From CAYGZL01 sp964354345 (GTDB lineage Bacteria > Chloroflexota > Anaerolineae > Anaerolineales > UBA4823): 64,000 bases of DNA. Shown in pieces: positions 25,993 to 34,594 of this stretch. The notes beneath the pieces were generated by a model that saw nothing but the letters and a program-made list of their open reading frames with translations, searched no databases and was not told the origin of the DNA. The translations under genes were made by a program, and so were the position numbers. The DNA lies in the NCBI GenBank assembly GCA_964354345.1, contig CAYGZL010000053.1, forward strand, positions 14,598-78,597, written 5' to 3'. How positions within the stretch are numbered: position 1 is the stretch's first letter; the number at the start of each line of letters is the position of its first letter.

Positions 25993-27567
25993 TTAATCAA
26001 TCAAGGTCTGGATTTGTTCATGCAGGTAGAGTTGTAAGTAATAGTGACCGCCGGCGTTCTTACCAGACGAGCCGGAACCCTTCCAGCCACCAAAGGGCTG
26101 GAAGCCAGGCCATGCGCCAGTTGTGGCGCCCTGAGGGCGATTGGCATAGGTAACGCCAGCCTGAATGTTCTGGAAGAACCACTGAACCTCTTCCTTGCTA
26201 CCATAAAAACCAGCAGTCAGTCCGTATTCGACGTCGTTGGCATACGCCATTGCTTCATCAAGGTTATTTACTTTGGCGATGGTGGAAATGGGCAAGAACA
26301 TCTCATAATTCCATAAGCGGTGATCGAGCGGTAAATCTGTTACCAGGGTGGGAGCGCAATAGTAACCTTGCGCAAGGTCGCCTGTGCTGATAACCTTTCC
26401 TCCCGTGGCAATCTTACCAGCCGCGGCTAACTCGGCGCAGAATCCCTGATAATCCTCGAAAGAACCTTTGTTAATCACCGGACCAAGGAAATTCGTCCGT
26501 AATGTAGGGTCGCCGATCGATAGTTTATTGGTTAAGTCGACCAATCGTTCGACAAGCTGGTCATAGACGGGTGCTTCAATAAATACGCGGGAGCAAGCTG
26601 AACATTTTTGTCCCTGGAGACCAAAAGCTGAGCGGACGATACCGACTGCAGCGCGCTCTACATCAGCATGGCGGGAGACGATCGCGGGATTTTTCCCACC
26701 CAATTCGAGGATGGTTGGGCGCACCCAACGGCCATTGGCGAAATCACGGAAGATTTTCATGCCCACATCGAAAGAACCAGTGAACGTGACGCCATCCACT
26801 TCCGGGCTGTCAATCAAAGCCTGACCGAGTGTGCGACCTGGGCCAGTGACGAAGTTCACGGCGCCGTCGGGTAAACCCGCATCGCGGAAACATTCCGCAA
26901 GCAAACGTACAATCCATGGCGTATCCGTGGCAGGTTTCATGACGACGGTATTTCCAGTAACCAGTGCAGAGCCAACTGGACCGCCAGTGAGGGCGGCTGG
27001 GAAATTGAAGGGACTGATTACCAACCAGACGCCATAAGGTTTTAAGACCGAGGTGTTCGTCGATGTATAACCGACCAGGGGATCTTTGCCCATCTCGACA
27101 ATGAAGCCATCATTCTTCTCGACCTGATAGCAGGCATAGCGGACTAAGTCTGCTGTTTCAGCGACATCGCCCAGGGATTCGGAGCGATTCTTGCCTACTT
27201 CAAGAGACATCGCAACGCCCAGTTCGAAGATGCGTTCGTCCATTAGATCAGCGGCCTTGCGCAGCAACGCAACTCGTTTCTGCCAGGGCATCCCACTCCA
27301 AATGGGAAAGGCTTTACGGGCAGCTGCCAGAGCTGCTTGAGCATGGGACTGGTTGCCTTTTTGCATGACCGCCAGAACCCAATTAGTATTGATTGGTGAA
27401 CGATCCTCAAATTTCTCTGCGGCGAAGACATCTTTGCCATTAATAATCATGCCATATTCATGCCCCAGTGTCGCTTTGGTTGTCGCCAGAGCTGCTTCGA
27501 ACTTGGTATGCATTTCTTCGGGCGGGTTGTACATGGTTGCATAGGTGAGTTTAAATTTTTCTGCCAT
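25993..27567 (-). CDS. Aldehyde dehydrogenase, L-glutamate gamma-semialdehyde (P5C) dehydrogenase type
   Basis: A 524-residue NAD(P)-dependent aldehyde dehydrogenase. The length, the N-terminal extension, INGKDVFAAEKFEDRSPIN, and the block ENTNVV-like TGNTVVMKPATDTP match the P5C dehydrogenase group that oxidises glutamate semialdehyde to glutamate in proline and arginine degradation. Catalytic Glu is in ELGGKNPAIV and catalytic Cys in GQKCSACSR. It is the first gene of a probable minus-strand transcript that continues with the CoA-transferase subunits and galK. No proline dehydrogenase is in the window, so the physiological substrate may differ. Confidence 0.85.
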   Translation of the reverse strand: MAEKFKLTYATMYNPPEEMHTKFEAALATTKATLGHEYGMIINGKDVFAAEKFEDRSPINTNWVLAVMQKGNQSHAQAALAAARKAFPIWSGMPWQKRVALLRKAADLMDERIFELGVAMSLEVGKNRSESLGDVAETADLVRYACYQVEKNDGFIVEMGKDPLVGYTSTNTSVLKPYGVWLVISPFNFPAALTGGPVGSALVTGNTVVMKPATDTPWIVRLLAECFRDAGLPDGAVNFVTGPGRTLGQALIDSPEVDGVTFTGSFDVGMKIFRDFANGRWVRPTILELGGKNPAIVSRHADVERAAVGIVRSAFGLQGQKCSACSRVFIEAPVYDQLVERLVDLTNKLSIGDPTLRTNFLGPVINKGSFEDYQGFCAELAAAGKIATGGKVISTGDLAQGYYCAPTLVTDLPLDHRLWNYEMFLPISTIAKVNNLDEAMAYANDVEYGLTAGFYGSKEEVQWFFQNIQAGVTYANRPQGATTGAWPGFQPFGGWKGSGSSGKNAGGHYYLQLYLHEQIQTLID

Positions 27568-27794
27568 TCGAATCTCCAGGAGGTAGGATTGACGGTCTAA
27601 AGATTGAAAGTATTCTGCTTGTAGGTTTCGTGTTGATTATCTCATTAATTTTGTCATTCGTCATGCGACAGGTGTAAATTCCTTCGTATGACACTCTTCC
27701 CTATTTTCCGAAGGTTTGCTAAACTCTGTGTATCCAAATGATGAAAGGGTAAAAATGACACATCGAGGCGTACTCTATCATAGAGGAGGGCAAA

Positions 27795-28571
27795 GTGTTA
27801 TTCAACCAAATGACTTACATCGGTATTGACCCGACAGCCGGACAACGACCCTTTTCCTATGCAGCTTTAGATCAAGAGCGTCGTCCGGTAGCGATCAGCG
27901 AAGGACATTTAGATGAAGTCCTTGCCTTTGCAGCCGGCCAACAACAAGCGGTAGTAGCTGTGTGTTCTCCCCGCCATCCCAATCGAGGTGTGATGGCTAA
28001 AAGGGAGATACGCCAATCGTTAACTCCCCAACCATCATCCGGCAGTTGGATGGACTTTCGTGTAGCAGATTATCTAATCCGGCAACATAAAATTATCATT
28101 CCACAGACTTATTCACGCGAAGAAGCCTGCCCACAATGGATGCAGAATGGTTTTCACCTGTATCGACAATTAGAAAGTTATGGTTACGAGGTTTATTCAC
28201 CCGGTAATAATCTGGATGACTATCCTTTACAGATTATGGAGGTATATCCTCATGCTTGCTTTACGGTATTACTGGGAGTATTGCCCTTCGCCAAACATAC
28301 CCTGGAAGGACGAATTCAGCGCCAGTTGGTACTGCTTGAGAATGAGGTAAAGGTGCCTGATCCAATGACGCTCTTCGATGAATTTACCCCTCATAACCTC
28401 TTACACGGGATCCTTCCATTGAAGTTTCTAAATAAATCTGAAGAATTAGATGCGGTCGTTGCCGCCTATACTGCCTGGGTTGCGATCAACCAGGCCGCTC
28501 AATTTTCCCTGGTGGGAGATGTGGATGAAGGACAGATCGGGCTACCAGGTTTATTAAAAGAAAAATATTAG
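27795..28571 (+). CDS. DUF429 domain protein
   Basis: A 258-residue cytoplasmic protein of the DUF429 family, whose fold resembles RNase H-like nucleases. Seen are the opening YIGIDPTAGQRPFSYAALD, the PRHPNRGVM loop, and the EVYPHACFTVLLG and LDAVVAAYTAW segments, placing acidic residues (Asp in IDPT, Glu in EVYP, Asp in LDAVVA) where an RNase H-like metal site would be. The GTG start follows aggaggg. It is divergent from the aldehyde dehydrogenase across 227 bases and is followed after 10 bases by a helicase-domain protein. The family function is unknown. Confidence 0.8.
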   Translation: MLFNQMTYIGIDPTAGQRPFSYAALDQERRPVAISEGHLDEVLAFAAGQQQAVVAVCSPRHPNRGVMAKREIRQSLTPQPSSGSWMDFRVADYLIRQHKIIIPQTYSREEACPQWMQNGFHLYRQLESYGYEVYSPGNNLDDYPLQIMEVYPHACFTVLLGVLPFAKHTLEGRIQRQLVLLENEVKVPDPMTLFDEFTPHNLLHGILPLKFLNKSEELDAVVAAYTAWVAINQAAQFSLVGDVDEGQIGLPGLLKEKY

Positions 28572-28581
28572 AGGTAAGGAA

Positions 28582-30255
28582 TTGAGCCCTCTGCCATCTC
28601 TTGCGCAAAGTTTACAGGGACGTGACCTGGGTCATTTGCGCATTGTTGCTGAATTTTGGGGGGTTGAGTTCAGCGCGCCGGATGCAAAAGTTGGCTTACA
28701 ACGCCTTATTCCGTTATTATTACAGAAGGATCAGGTTGTGGAGGTGATTAACTCGCTCCCCGAAGGAGCCCATAAAGCATTGGCAGACATTCAACGCAAT
28801 GCTGGGAGGATTACCTGGGCGTTATTCACGAAAAGATATGGTTCTGTCAGGGAAATTGGGGCTGCGCGGCGAGATCGTGAATTGCCTTACCAATACCCCA
28901 TATCACCAGCTGAGGTTCTGTGGTATCGAGGATTGGTGGGGAGGGCGTTTTTCGATGCTGATCCAGGTCCAGAAGAATTTGCCTATATACCAGCTGATTT
29001 GCTCGAGTTACTGCCCAGGATACTCCGACAGGGGATAAAACCGCTGGGAAGACCCGCTACAACAATCGAGAGGACATTCACGCTTACAGCCAACGACCAT
29101 ATACTCGATCATGCCTGTACATTGATGGCCGGTTTACGGGCCGGGGTGTCAGACGATGATCTCAACCAGGCTCTTGCGAGTCCATCGGTAGCTTCACCTC
29201 CTTTCCACTTAAACGCTCATATTCTGCGGATAATCCTGGATGATTCTGGGCTAATTGGCGCAGACGGTACGCCTTCACCTGAACCGACCCGTGCCTTCCT
29301 TGAGGCACCCCGTAGTGAAGCGCTGGCGCAACTATACTGGGGTTGGCGAGGAAGCACGCATTTCGATGAGCTACGTAACCTGCCTGGTGTACAAGCTGAA
29401 GGTGAATGGCAAAATAACCCACTGCGCACACGCCAGATGGTTTTGAATTTTCTCGATACCGTACCATTAAAAACCTGGTGGAATATGCCTTCATTTATTT
29501 CAGCAATACGCCAGGTTCAACCAGATTATCAAAGGCCAGCTGGTGATTATGATTCATGGTATCTGCGGGATATTCGGAGTGGTGAATATCTCAGAGGCTT
29601 TGAGCATTGGAATGAGGTGGATGGATATCTCTTGTGTTATCTGCTCGGGGGTCCCTTGTATTGGTTGGGTATCCTAGATTTAGCACAACCAGAGATGAAT
29701 GCACCCTGCACTGCATTTCGTACTTCGGAATGGGCCTTTGATTTACTCAGAGGAGAGGTACCAATTTTGGCTACTCGGGAAGATCAATTAGTCCAGGTCA
29801 GTTCTGAGGCGCGTTTACGTGTGCCACGCCTGGCGCCGCGAGCAGTGCGTTATCAGATTGCTCGTTTTTGTGCCTGGGAAGGGCTGGCAGATGATATTTA
29901 TTCTTATCGGATCACGCCACCTTCTTTGGATCGGGCGCGGCAACAGGGATTGCGACCAGGGCAATTAATGGCGATCATTCGGAAATTTGCGGCGGTGGTA
30001 CCGCCGTCGTTGGGAAGAGCATTGGATCGATGGGAGGAGCATGGCGCAGAAGCGCGGCTCGAACGGGTTGTTGTGTTACGAATGAGCGATCCAGAGCTGC
30101 TTCAGATACTGCGTAACAGTCGAGCGGCAGGCTTTCTCGGTGATCCATTGGGTCCAACAACCGTGGTGATCAAAGCTGGGGCAGTGAAGAAAGTCTTAGC
30201 GATACTGGCTGAGTTGGGTTATCTGGGGGAAGCAGATTTAGAAGGAGAACCATAA
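28582..30255 (+). CDS. Helicase-associated (XPB/Ssl2 N-terminal-like) domain protein
   Basis: A 557-residue protein without helicase motor motifs. It matches the style of the Helicase_C_3/XPB-Ssl2-type domain proteins common in Chloroflexota and Actinobacteria: an N-terminal SAP-like helical region (about 8-75), a middle winged-helix-like part, and the C-terminal block running PPSLGRALDRWEEHGAEARLE then VLRMSDPELLQILR, GDPLGPTTVVIKAGAVKKVLAILAELGYL (read in parts). Such domains are thought to contact DNA or partner helicases. The TTG start is preceded by aggtaagga. It follows the DUF429 gene by 10 bases, so both are probably co-transcribed. Confidence 0.75.
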   Translation: MSPLPSLAQSLQGRDLGHLRIVAEFWGVEFSAPDAKVGLQRLIPLLLQKDQVVEVINSLPEGAHKALADIQRNAGRITWALFTKRYGSVREIGAARRDRELPYQYPISPAEVLWYRGLVGRAFFDADPGPEEFAYIPADLLELLPRILRQGIKPLGRPATTIERTFTLTANDHILDHACTLMAGLRAGVSDDDLNQALASPSVASPPFHLNAHILRIILDDSGLIGADGTPSPEPTRAFLEAPRSEALAQLYWGWRGSTHFDELRNLPGVQAEGEWQNNPLRTRQMVLNFLDTVPLKTWWNMPSFISAIRQVQPDYQRPAGDYDSWYLRDIRSGEYLRGFEHWNEVDGYLLCYLLGGPLYWLGILDLAQPEMNAPCTAFRTSEWAFDLLRGEVPILATREDQLVQVSSEARLRVPRLAPRAVRYQIARFCAWEGLADDIYSYRITPPSLDRARQQGLRPGQLMAIIRKFAAVVPPSLGRALDRWEEHGAEARLERVVVLRMSDPELLQILRNSRAAGFLGDPLGPTTVVIKAGAVKKVLAILAELGYLGEADLEGEP

Positions 30256-30258
30256 ACA

Positions 30259-30293
30259 AGGATTTTGCGAGTTTGAGCGCCTCGCAAAATCCT
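30259..30293 (+). terminator. Strong hairpin after the helicase-domain gene
   Basis: A perfect 13-base inverted repeat (aggattttgcgag at 30259-30271, ctcgcaaaatcct at 30281-30293) with a 9-base loop starts four bases after the stop codon. No T-run follows on the plus strand, so termination may be inefficient or the hairpin may stabilise the 3' end. Confidence 0.6.
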
Positions 30294-30302
30294 GGTCGTA
30301 AT

Positions 30303-30448
30303 CGCCGGAGAGACTCTTTTCCTGGATTTATTCCAGGTCATATCTGGTGTTTTTCCGCTGTCTGATCAGCGTTTCTAGCAAAGGGGAACTCTTATTCCAA
30401 TAGACTATGCTAGTCATTTGCCAGCTTATTGTCTGAGCAGCTCCGGCG
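30303..30448. ncRNA. Candidate structured RNA between convergent genes
   Basis: This 146-base stretch lies between the ends of two convergent genes. An 8-base closing stem (cgccggag 30303-30310, ctccggcg 30441-30448) is continued by agac/gtct (30311-30314, 30431-30434). It encloses three hairpins: cctgga/tccagg (30321-30337), cgctg/cagcg (30356-30371) and gact/agtc (30403-30415). It matches no RNA class I know, strand is unclear and no promoter is obvious. Apart from this and the terminator-like hairpin, the 286-base gap holds nothing recognisable. Confidence 0.3.
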
Positions 30449-30541
30449 TATTCAATTGTCAGATATAGAATAGCAAAATATACCGCCCGATTTCAGGTGT
30501 CGAATGTAATGAAAATCAGGTGACATTCATCTTAATTGAGA

Positions 30542-31258
30542 TTAGTGATACCCTCGCTGACGTGCCTCAGTAAGAATGGATTGCGTGGCGGTAGCCCCAA
30601 CCCGCGAGACGCCTAAAGCCCGCACTCGTAAAAGATCATCGAGTGTACGGATGCCGCCAGCAGCTTTCACCTGAATGGAGGGGAGAGTTTCCCTACGCAT
30701 TAAAGATAAGTCATTATCGGTGGCTCCGGAGTAAGCATAATATCCATTGGGTTGCTTGACAAATCCATACCCGGTTGAAGTTTTCACAAAAGCCACAGCA
30801 AGTTGGTTGCAGATATGGCATAGCTGGATTTTTACAGAATCATCTAGAAGATAATCATTCTCGAAGATTATTTTCAACAACGCACCCCGGTCAACGGTAA
30901 GTGCATTAACTTGTTGAATTTCACCTGTAATATAATCCCAATCCCGACTTAGAACCTTACCTATATTAACAACCATATCTAACTCGATCGCACCCTGTTC
31001 AAGCGCCAGGTCGGCTTCACGCAGTTTAATATAGACCTGGTTACTGCCATGAGGAAAGCCAACCACGGTGCCAACCAGGACCTCGCTCCCCCTTAAAATA
31101 TGGCAAGCCAGAGGAACCGCGTAGGGTTTTATACACACGGAAGCAACCTGGTATTTAACGGCTAACTCACACCCAGCGCTCAGTTCAGTGTCAGTCAGGG
31201 TGGGATGGAGCAGCGAGTGGTCAATCATCTTCGCGATGGTAAGGATGGATTCGGACAT
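30542..31258 (-). CDS. deoC: Deoxyribose-phosphate aldolase (second copy)
   Basis: A 238-residue DeoC homologue with all core motifs: IDHSLLHPT, VVGFPHGS, ELDMVVNIG, the Schiff-base lysine in FVKTSTGYGF and the second lysine in IQVKAAGGIRTLDD. It carries a roughly 10-residue insertion after the catalytic segment (KQPNGYYAYSG). It is closer to the canonical N-terminus than the copy at 1 kb. It starts four bases beyond the stop of a truncated DegV-family ORF. Having two copies suggests different expression or substrates, since DeoC-like proteins also act on other phospho-aldehydes. Confidence 0.9.
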   Translation of the reverse strand: MSESILTIAKMIDHSLLHPTLTDTELSAGCELAVKYQVASVCIKPYAVPLACHILRGSEVLVGTVVGFPHGSNQVYIKLREADLALEQGAIELDMVVNIGKVLSRDWDYITGEIQQVNALTVDRGALLKIIFENDYLLDDSVKIQLCHICNQLAVAFVKTSTGYGFVKQPNGYYAYSGATDNDLSLMRRETLPSIQVKAAGGIRTLDDLLRVRALGVSRVGATATQSILTEARQRGYH

Positions 31259-31262
31259 AGCA

Positions 31263-31676
31263 TCAGACTGCGGTGATTAAGGCTACGCCGACGACTCCAG
31301 CGCCGGCATGTATGGATAGGCCTGGGGTTAATTCACAGTGTAAAATTTCCGTCAGGCAGGATAAACGTTGGCGTAACAGGGCTTCGAACTCCCTGGCCTG
31401 GTCTGGAACAATCACATGGAGAACTGCCATACGCTCAAAGGTTTTATCCTGGGCAGCTTTCTGACATAATTCGATTACGCGTGCCCAGGCTTTCTGGCGG
31501 GTGCGGACTTTCTCCAGCATATCCAACCGGCCTTCACAGATAGTGAGGATCGGTTTAATATTCAAGAGCGTTCCCATCCCTGACGCCAGATGCCCAACCC
31601 GACCACTCATGGCGAGATATTTTAATGTCGCCAAGGCCGTGAACAAGTGAGTTCGGCAACAAATGATGAGAAGCAC
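31263..31676 (-). pseudogene. Truncated DegV-family protein (C-terminal half only)
   Basis: The 137 residues match only the C-terminal half of DegV family fatty-acid-binding proteins (normally about 280 residues). Typical are [27 protein letters not shown] and [16 protein letters not shown], with a final [14 protein letters not shown] segment. The N-terminal lipid-binding half is missing: an in-frame TGA lies about 24 bases upstream of the GTG at 31676, and the divergent galT gene begins 100 bases away, leaving no room. It is probably a remnant of a deletion, although it may still be expressed with deoC. Confidence 0.75.
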
Positions 31677-31775
31677 GATCCGATTATACCTGCTGGTTCA
31701 TGGAGGGGGTAGATCAAAACCCAGAGCTAAATTTATGGTAAGATGATATATATCCAGGTTCACAGGAATTAACTT

Positions 31776-32834
31776 ATGAATTTTGATACACCTCATCGGC
31801 GTTTCAACCCATTAACGGGTGAATGGGTGTTGGTATCACCCCATCGCGCTCGCCGGCCCTGGTTGGGTCAGGTCGAAAAATCACCTCCTGCGAATTTACC
31901 AGCTTATGATGCCACATGTTATCTTTGTCCAGGAAATGAACGGGCGGGCGGTAAAAGAAATCCGACTTACACGGGAACCTATGTATTCGATAACGATTTC
32001 CCTGCCTTACTTTTAAACCCACCCCAGGAGCCTAAGCCGGAGATGGATGTACGGATGCCAGAGAACACTGCAATTTATGCCGTAGAAGCAGTGGAAGGGA
32101 TCTGCCGGGTAGTATGTTTTTCTGAAAGACATGACCTGTCATTGCCAGAATTAACTCAAGTTGAGGTGGAAAATGTCATCCGCACCTGGACTGATCAAAC
32201 GATTGATCTCGGGCGGCGGGATTTCTGTAATTATGTACAGGTGTTTGAAAACAAGGGGGAGATGATGGGTTGTTCAAATCCCCACCCCCACAGCCAGATC
32301 TGGTCTTCAAGTATCCTTCCGGTCGAACCTGCCAAGGAATTAGCCACACAGGAAGCTTATTTATATAAAAAAGATCGCTGCCTGATCTGTGATATTCTGG
32401 ATGCGGAACGAGCCAATAGTGACAGAATCGTCTTGAGCAATGATCATTTTTCTGCTTTGATACCTTTTTGGGCAATCTGGCCGTTTGAAGTCTTGTTGAT
32501 TGGTCATCGGCATAACGCCGCATTAGCAAATTTATCCCCTGAAGAAGTCAGTGGGCTGGCAGATATCATGCGGCGGTTGACGGCGCGTTATGATAATTTA
32601 TTCGAAATATCTTTCCCGTATTCAATGGGTTTCCATCAAGCGCCGACGGATGGAAAGAATTATCCAGGCTGGCATCTACATGCTCATTATTATCCTCCGC
32701 TACTACGTTCAGCCACAGTACGAAAGTTCATGGTTGGGTATGAGATGTTGGCGATGCCTCAACGTGACCTTACCCCAGAAACGGCCGCAGCACGTCTGAG
32801 GTCGTTGAGCGATATCCACTACCGGTCAATATGA
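31776..32834 (+). CDS. galT: Galactose-1-phosphate uridylyltransferase
   Basis: A 352-residue HIT-superfamily enzyme that exchanges UMP between UDP-glucose and galactose 1-phosphate in the Leloir pathway. The N-terminal [21 protein letters not shown], zinc-binding [12 protein letters not shown], and the active-site His-Pro-His in [12 protein letters not shown] are clear. A second zinc site involves the cysteines in RCLICDIL. It ends with a 4-base overlap with the hydroxyacid dehydrogenase gene, and so starts a three-gene overlapping set. The galK partner is 7.5 kb upstream on the other strand. Confidence 0.96.
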   Translation: MNFDTPHRRFNPLTGEWVLVSPHRARRPWLGQVEKSPPANLPAYDATCYLCPGNERAGGKRNPTYTGTYVFDNDFPALLLNPPQEPKPEMDVRMPENTAIYAVEAVEGICRVVCFSERHDLSLPELTQVEVENVIRTWTDQTIDLGRRDFCNYVQVFENKGEMMGCSNPHPHSQIWSSSILPVEPAKELATQEAYLYKKDRCLICDILDAERANSDRIVLSNDHFSALIPFWAIWPFEVLLIGHRHNAALANLSPEEVSGLADIMRRLTARYDNLFEISFPYSMGFHQAPTDGKNYPGWHLHAHYYPPLLRSATVRKFMVGYEMLAMPQRDLTPETAAARLRSLSDIHYRSI

Positions 32835-33850
32835 TCCCCGATATTGAAGTCCTTGTCACCTTACCATTTACTGAGGAGCAACTGGCGCGCCTGTCTTCTT
32901 TATATTCACGGGTGCGAATAACTCAGCTTCGTACCCGGCACGCGGAAGAGGTGCCAGCTGAAGTGTGGCAACGCACGGAGGTGCTCTATACCAACCGGGT
33001 GCTGCCAACACCTGAACAAGCGCCGGTCCTACGGTGGATTCAATTTCATTGGGCGGGGATAGATCATGCTCTGAATGCGCCCATATTAATGAAGCCAGGC
33101 GTGATCGCCACCAGTCTGAGTGGTGCATCAGCCACGCAGGTGGCTGAATATGTGGTGATGATGTTACTCAGTCTGGGACATCGGTTACCCAGCTTGATGG
33201 CGCATCAACGTGCGGGGGATTGGCCGAAAGAACGCTGGGAACGGTTCAGTCCACGTGAGTTACGCGATGCTACGGTCGGGATCATCGGGTATGGCAGCAT
33301 AGGTCGCCAGGTGGCTCGTTTGCTCCATCCTTTTGGCGCGCATATCCTGGCGACAAAACGCGACGCGATGCATCCCCAAGATGAGGGTTACACACCCACG
33401 GGATTTGGAGATCCAGAGGGGGATTATCTACAGCGATTGTATCCAGCGGTGGCTATAAAATCGATGGTGAAGGAATGCGATTTTCTTGTGATCACCGTAC
33501 CGCTTTGTGAGGGTACACGAAATTTGGTCGACGCTGGGATTATTGAAGCAATGAAGCCGAACACATTTATCGTTGATGTCTCCCGAGGTGGTGTGGTAGA
33601 TCATGAGGCTTTGGTAGAGGCGTTGAGGAGCAATCGGATTGCTGGGGCGGCCCTGGATGTTTATCCTGAGGAGCCGCTGCCTGGTGGAAGTTTGTTGTGG
33701 AAATTAAACAATGTAATTCTCACGCCGCACATCTCAGGCAACTCGCCCTATTATGATGATCGTGCGATCACATTATTCGAAAAAAACCTGGCATCTTACC
33801 TGGCTGGTAAGCCGTTATTCAATTGTATTGATCTGGCGCGGGGGTATTAA
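32831..33850 (+). CDS. D-2-hydroxyacid dehydrogenase family protein
   Basis: A 339-residue NAD-dependent D-isomer-specific 2-hydroxyacid dehydrogenase. The nucleotide fold [16 protein letters not shown], catalytic Arg in [14 protein letters not shown], Glu in [11 protein letters not shown] and His in VILTPHISG are intact. A short insertion (about 185-210) sits after the Rossmann motif, as in the glyoxylate/hydroxypyruvate reductase-like subgroup. It overlaps galT by four bases and the next gene by one, implying coupled translation. Substrate is not predictable. Confidence 0.88.
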   Translation: MIPDIEVLVTLPFTEEQLARLSSLYSRVRITQLRTRHAEEVPAEVWQRTEVLYTNRVLPTPEQAPVLRWIQFHWAGIDHALNAPILMKPGVIATSLSGASATQVAEYVVMMLLSLGHRLPSLMAHQRAGDWPKERWERFSPRELRDATVGIIGYGSIGRQVARLLHPFGAHILATKRDAMHPQDEGYTPTGFGDPEGDYLQRLYPAVAIKSMVKECDFLVITVPLCEGTRNLVDAGIIEAMKPNTFIVDVSRGGVVDHEALVEALRSNRIAGAALDVYPEEPLPGGSLLWKLNNVILTPHISGNSPYYDDRAITLFEKNLASYLAGKPLFNCIDLARGY

Positions 33851-34587
33851 TGAGACGGTTTAATGTAATTTTGTTTGACCTGGGCAGTACCCTGATCTAT
33901 TTTGATGGAGAATGGTCGGGTGTGTTCGCTGAAGCGGGATCTTCTCTCTATCGGTGTTTGGATCAACATGGTTTAATTTTGGATCGAATAATTTTTCTGC
34001 GCGAATTTCAGAACTCACTCGAAGCCTATTACCGGGAACGCGATACCGAATTCCTTGAATACACAACCTCCTATGTACTTCGGAATGTATTAGCACGACA
34101 TGGGTATCCTGCCATCGCAGATGAATTATTAAGGCAGGCAATTGATGCGATGTATTCAGTAACTCAAACTCATTGGCATATTGAACTGGATGCTCATGAT
34201 ACTTTAAGATGGCTGATGAGTCACGGATATCGGTTGGGAATGGTTTCAAACGCCGGCGATGACAAGGATGTTCAGACATTGATCGATAATGCTAACCTGC
34301 GTGGCTATTTCGAGGTGATCATCACCTCCGCCTCGCTGGGGATCCGGAAACCAAATCCACGGATATTTTGGTCGGTTCTTGATAAGATGTTGGTTCCTCG
34401 AAATGGGGTGGCGATGATAGGTGATACACTCGGGGCGGATATCCTTGGAGCCCGGAATGCCGGTATATATAGCATCTGGATCACTCGCCGGGCCGACACA
34501 CCTGATAATCAATCGCATCGGGAAACGATATTTCCCGATGCGTCGATTACAACGCTGGATGAATTACCCCAATTATTAGGGGATTGA
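33850..34587 (+). CDS. HAD-superfamily hydrolase
   Basis: A 245-residue haloacid dehalogenase-like phosphatase. Motif I is altered: LFDLGSTLIYF keeps the nucleophile Asp but has Gly in place of the usual second Asp (DxDxT), as in several HAD subfamilies with LFDLGGT. Motif II VSNAGDD, motif III Lys in GIRKPNPRIF and motif IV MIGDTLGADILGARNAG are normal. The alpha-helical cap lies at about 20-95. ATG overlaps the previous TAA. It probably dephosphorylates a small metabolite; YjjG-like nucleotidases are possible relatives. Confidence 0.85.
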   Translation: MRRFNVILFDLGSTLIYFDGEWSGVFAEAGSSLYRCLDQHGLILDRIIFLREFQNSLEAYYRERDTEFLEYTTSYVLRNVLARHGYPAIADELLRQAIDAMYSVTQTHWHIELDAHDTLRWLMSHGYRLGMVSNAGDDKDVQTLIDNANLRGYFEVIITSASLGIRKPNPRIFWSVLDKMLVPRNGVAMIGDTLGADILGARNAGIYSIWITRRADTPDNQSHRETIFPDASITTLDELPQLLGD

Positions 34588-34594
34588 TCTCTAC

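Noticed and set aside
27650..27790. Imperfect direct repeats (ttcgtcatgcgaca, ttcgtatgaca) as operators before the DUF429 gene
   Set aside because: The copies differ in length and spacing and have no symmetry, so they are too weak to call.
30303..30448. A known RNA such as SRP RNA, 6S RNA, tmRNA or a glycine or cobalamin riboswitch
   Set aside because: None of the conserved sequence boxes of these classes is present, and the position downstream of two genes does not suit a riboswitch.
32831..34587. Hydroxyacid dehydrogenase and HAD genes as part of serine biosynthesis
   Set aside because: The dehydrogenase lacks the C-terminal ACT domain of many SerA proteins, and the HAD protein has the LFDLG motif, not the SerB motif. 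Overlap with galT does not support it.
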